DNA of 25,733 bases from the NCBI GenBank assembly GCA_040007095.1, contig JBDTVS010000055.1, forward strand, positions 1 through 25,733. Direction: 5' to 3'. This DNA comes from JBDTVS01 sp040007095 (lineage in GTDB: Bacteria > Acidobacteriota > Vicinamibacteria > Vicinamibacterales > CAVVIG01). How positions within the stretch are numbered: the first letter of the stretch is position 1; each line of letters starts with the position of its first letter. Below are positions 24,855-25,733 of this stretch, piece by piece. Under the pieces are notes generated by a model. The model saw only the letters and a list, made by a program, of their open reading frames with translations. It made no database searches and was not told the DNA's origin. Position numbers and translations under genes: made by a program.

Positions 24855-25733
24855 TGACACGGTCAACACAAAGACCGTGGTGATCGAGCCCGAGATACTC
24901 GACATCATCGCCGAACTCGACGAATTCAAAGGCGCTTGGCGCGCGCTGAGCACGCTGGCGCCTGAGCGTTTGTCCGCCTTGCGGCGCGTGGCGACGATCG
25001 AGAGCATTGGGTCGTCGACGCGCATCGAGGGCAGCAAGCTGTCGGATCGGGACGTCGAGAAACTGCTGTCTAACGTCGACATCCGCTCGTTTGAAACGCG
25101 AGACGAGCAGGAGGTCGCGGGCTACGCCGGCGTCATGGAGACCATCTTCGCATCGTGGTCCGTCCTGCCGCTCACGGAGAACCACGTGAGGCAACTTCAC
25201 CGCGACTTGCTGCGGTACTCGACGAAAGACGAGCGCCATCGCGGCGAGTACAAGAAGCTGGACAACCACGTCGAGGCATTCGACGCGAGCGGCAAGAGCG
25301 CTGGTATTGTGTTTCAGACGGCAAGCCCGTTTGATACGCCGCGCCTGATGGCGGATCTGATCGAATGGACGACGGAGGCGTTGTCAAATCGAACGCTGCA
25401 TCCGCTGCTGGTCATCGCCATCTTTGTCGTCGTCTTTCTGGAAATTCATCCGTTCCAGGATGGCAATGGCCGCCTGTCACGTGTGCTGACGACGCTGTTG
25501 TTGCTCAGGGCAGGATACGCGTACGTGCCTTACAGCTCCCTCGAAAGCGTCATCGAGCGGAGCAAGGAAAGTTACTATTTGGCGCTGCGTCGGACACAGA
25601 AGACCACGCGGTCGAAAAAACCGGACTGGCAGCCGTGGATCCTGTTCTTCCTGCGCGCACTCCAACAGCACAAAAGCCGGCTGGAATCCAAGGTTGAGCG
25701 TGAGAAGAAAATCCTGGGACAGCTTCCCGAACT
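24850..25733 (+). CDS. Fic-family protein with canonical motif, cut by the window end
   Basis: The frame is open from the ATG at 24850 to the last base (294 residues visible); no other start exists between it and an upstream in-frame stop at 24811. Residues 56-61 (STRIEG) form the class II inhibitory motif that holds Fic enzymes in check, within a helix ESIGSSTRIEGSKL. The Fic signature at 200-208 is complete, HPFQDGNGR, so AMP transfer (or de-AMPylation, since class II enzymes can do both) is expected. The target flap region and helices around 140-190 look normal. Residues 259-290 begin the charged C-terminal helix that in this architecture (Fic_N-Fic-winged helix) leads to a DNA-binding winged helix, here outside the window. 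No antitoxin gene is needed or seen. The ribosome-binding site is poor. Confidence 0.9.
   Translation, partial: MADTVNTKTVVIEPEILDIIAELDEFKGAWRALSTLAPERLSALRRVATIESIGSSTRIEGSKLSDRDVEKLLSNVDIRSFETRDEQEVAGYAGVMETIFASWSVLPLTENHVRQLHRDLLRYSTKDERHRGEYKKLDNHVEAFDASGKSAGIVFQTASPFDTPRLMADLIEWTTEALSNRTLHPLLVIAIFVVVFLEIHPFQDGNGRLSRVLTTLLLLRAGYAYVPYSSLESVIERSKESYYLALRRTQKTTRSKKPDWQPWILFFLRALQQHKSRLESKVEREKKILGQLPE

Overview
This window looks like a piece of an Acidobacteriota genome, possibly Vicinamibacteria. That is inferred from high GC, an Oar-type TonB-dependent receptor with a carboxypeptidase-like N-terminal domain, a secreted protein with the 'PDLSGVW' opening common in that phylum, a DUF6130-like gene, and a tannase-family esterase. 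No rRNA, tRNA or CRISPR array was seen. Gene density is low and about ten broken genes or gene fragments are present, so this is a worn accessory region.

Left part (1-4250): a Fic-family protein whose signature has Gln instead of the catalytic His; a small membrane-protein gene broken by one frameshift; a small intact gene behind the 3' half of an oxidoreductase gene; and a 280-residue winged-helix-like protein. The oxidoreductase and the winged-helix gene both seem to have lost their 5' ends at one junction near 3190.

Middle-left (4250-12545): a two-gene operon of an aromatic-acid MFS transporter and a LigW-like (5-carboxyvanillate decarboxylase-like) amidohydrolase, followed by the 3' end of a thioesterase gene, a secreted tannase/feruloyl-esterase-family enzyme with its catalytic residues intact, a secreted acidobacterial protein of unknown role, and a short MetE-like zinc methyltransferase. 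Together they suggest use of plant phenolics or lignin-derived aromatics, although only the transporter and decarboxylase are clearly co-transcribed.

Middle-right (12545-16925): transposase fragments, a decayed SGNH/GDSL hydrolase, and a 918-residue exported G8-domain/beta-helix protein (CEMIP/TMEM2-like architecture) with a Gly/Ala-rich segment and a good intrinsic terminator.

Right part (16926-25733): a three-gene minus-strand operon of a TonB-dependent receptor and two paralogous exported S41-type peptidases. Both keep the nucleophile Ser but have Ala where CtpA/Tsp has Lys. One carries a 32-residue tandem duplication. The receptor start codon is preceded by a perfect 18-bp palindrome and then a transposase remnant. 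Beyond lie a twice-frameshifted DUF6130-like gene and a second, canonical Fic gene that runs off the window behind a pair of 27-bp direct repeats. Four transposase remnants of apparently one family (N-terminus, core, two C-termini) are scattered through the window.
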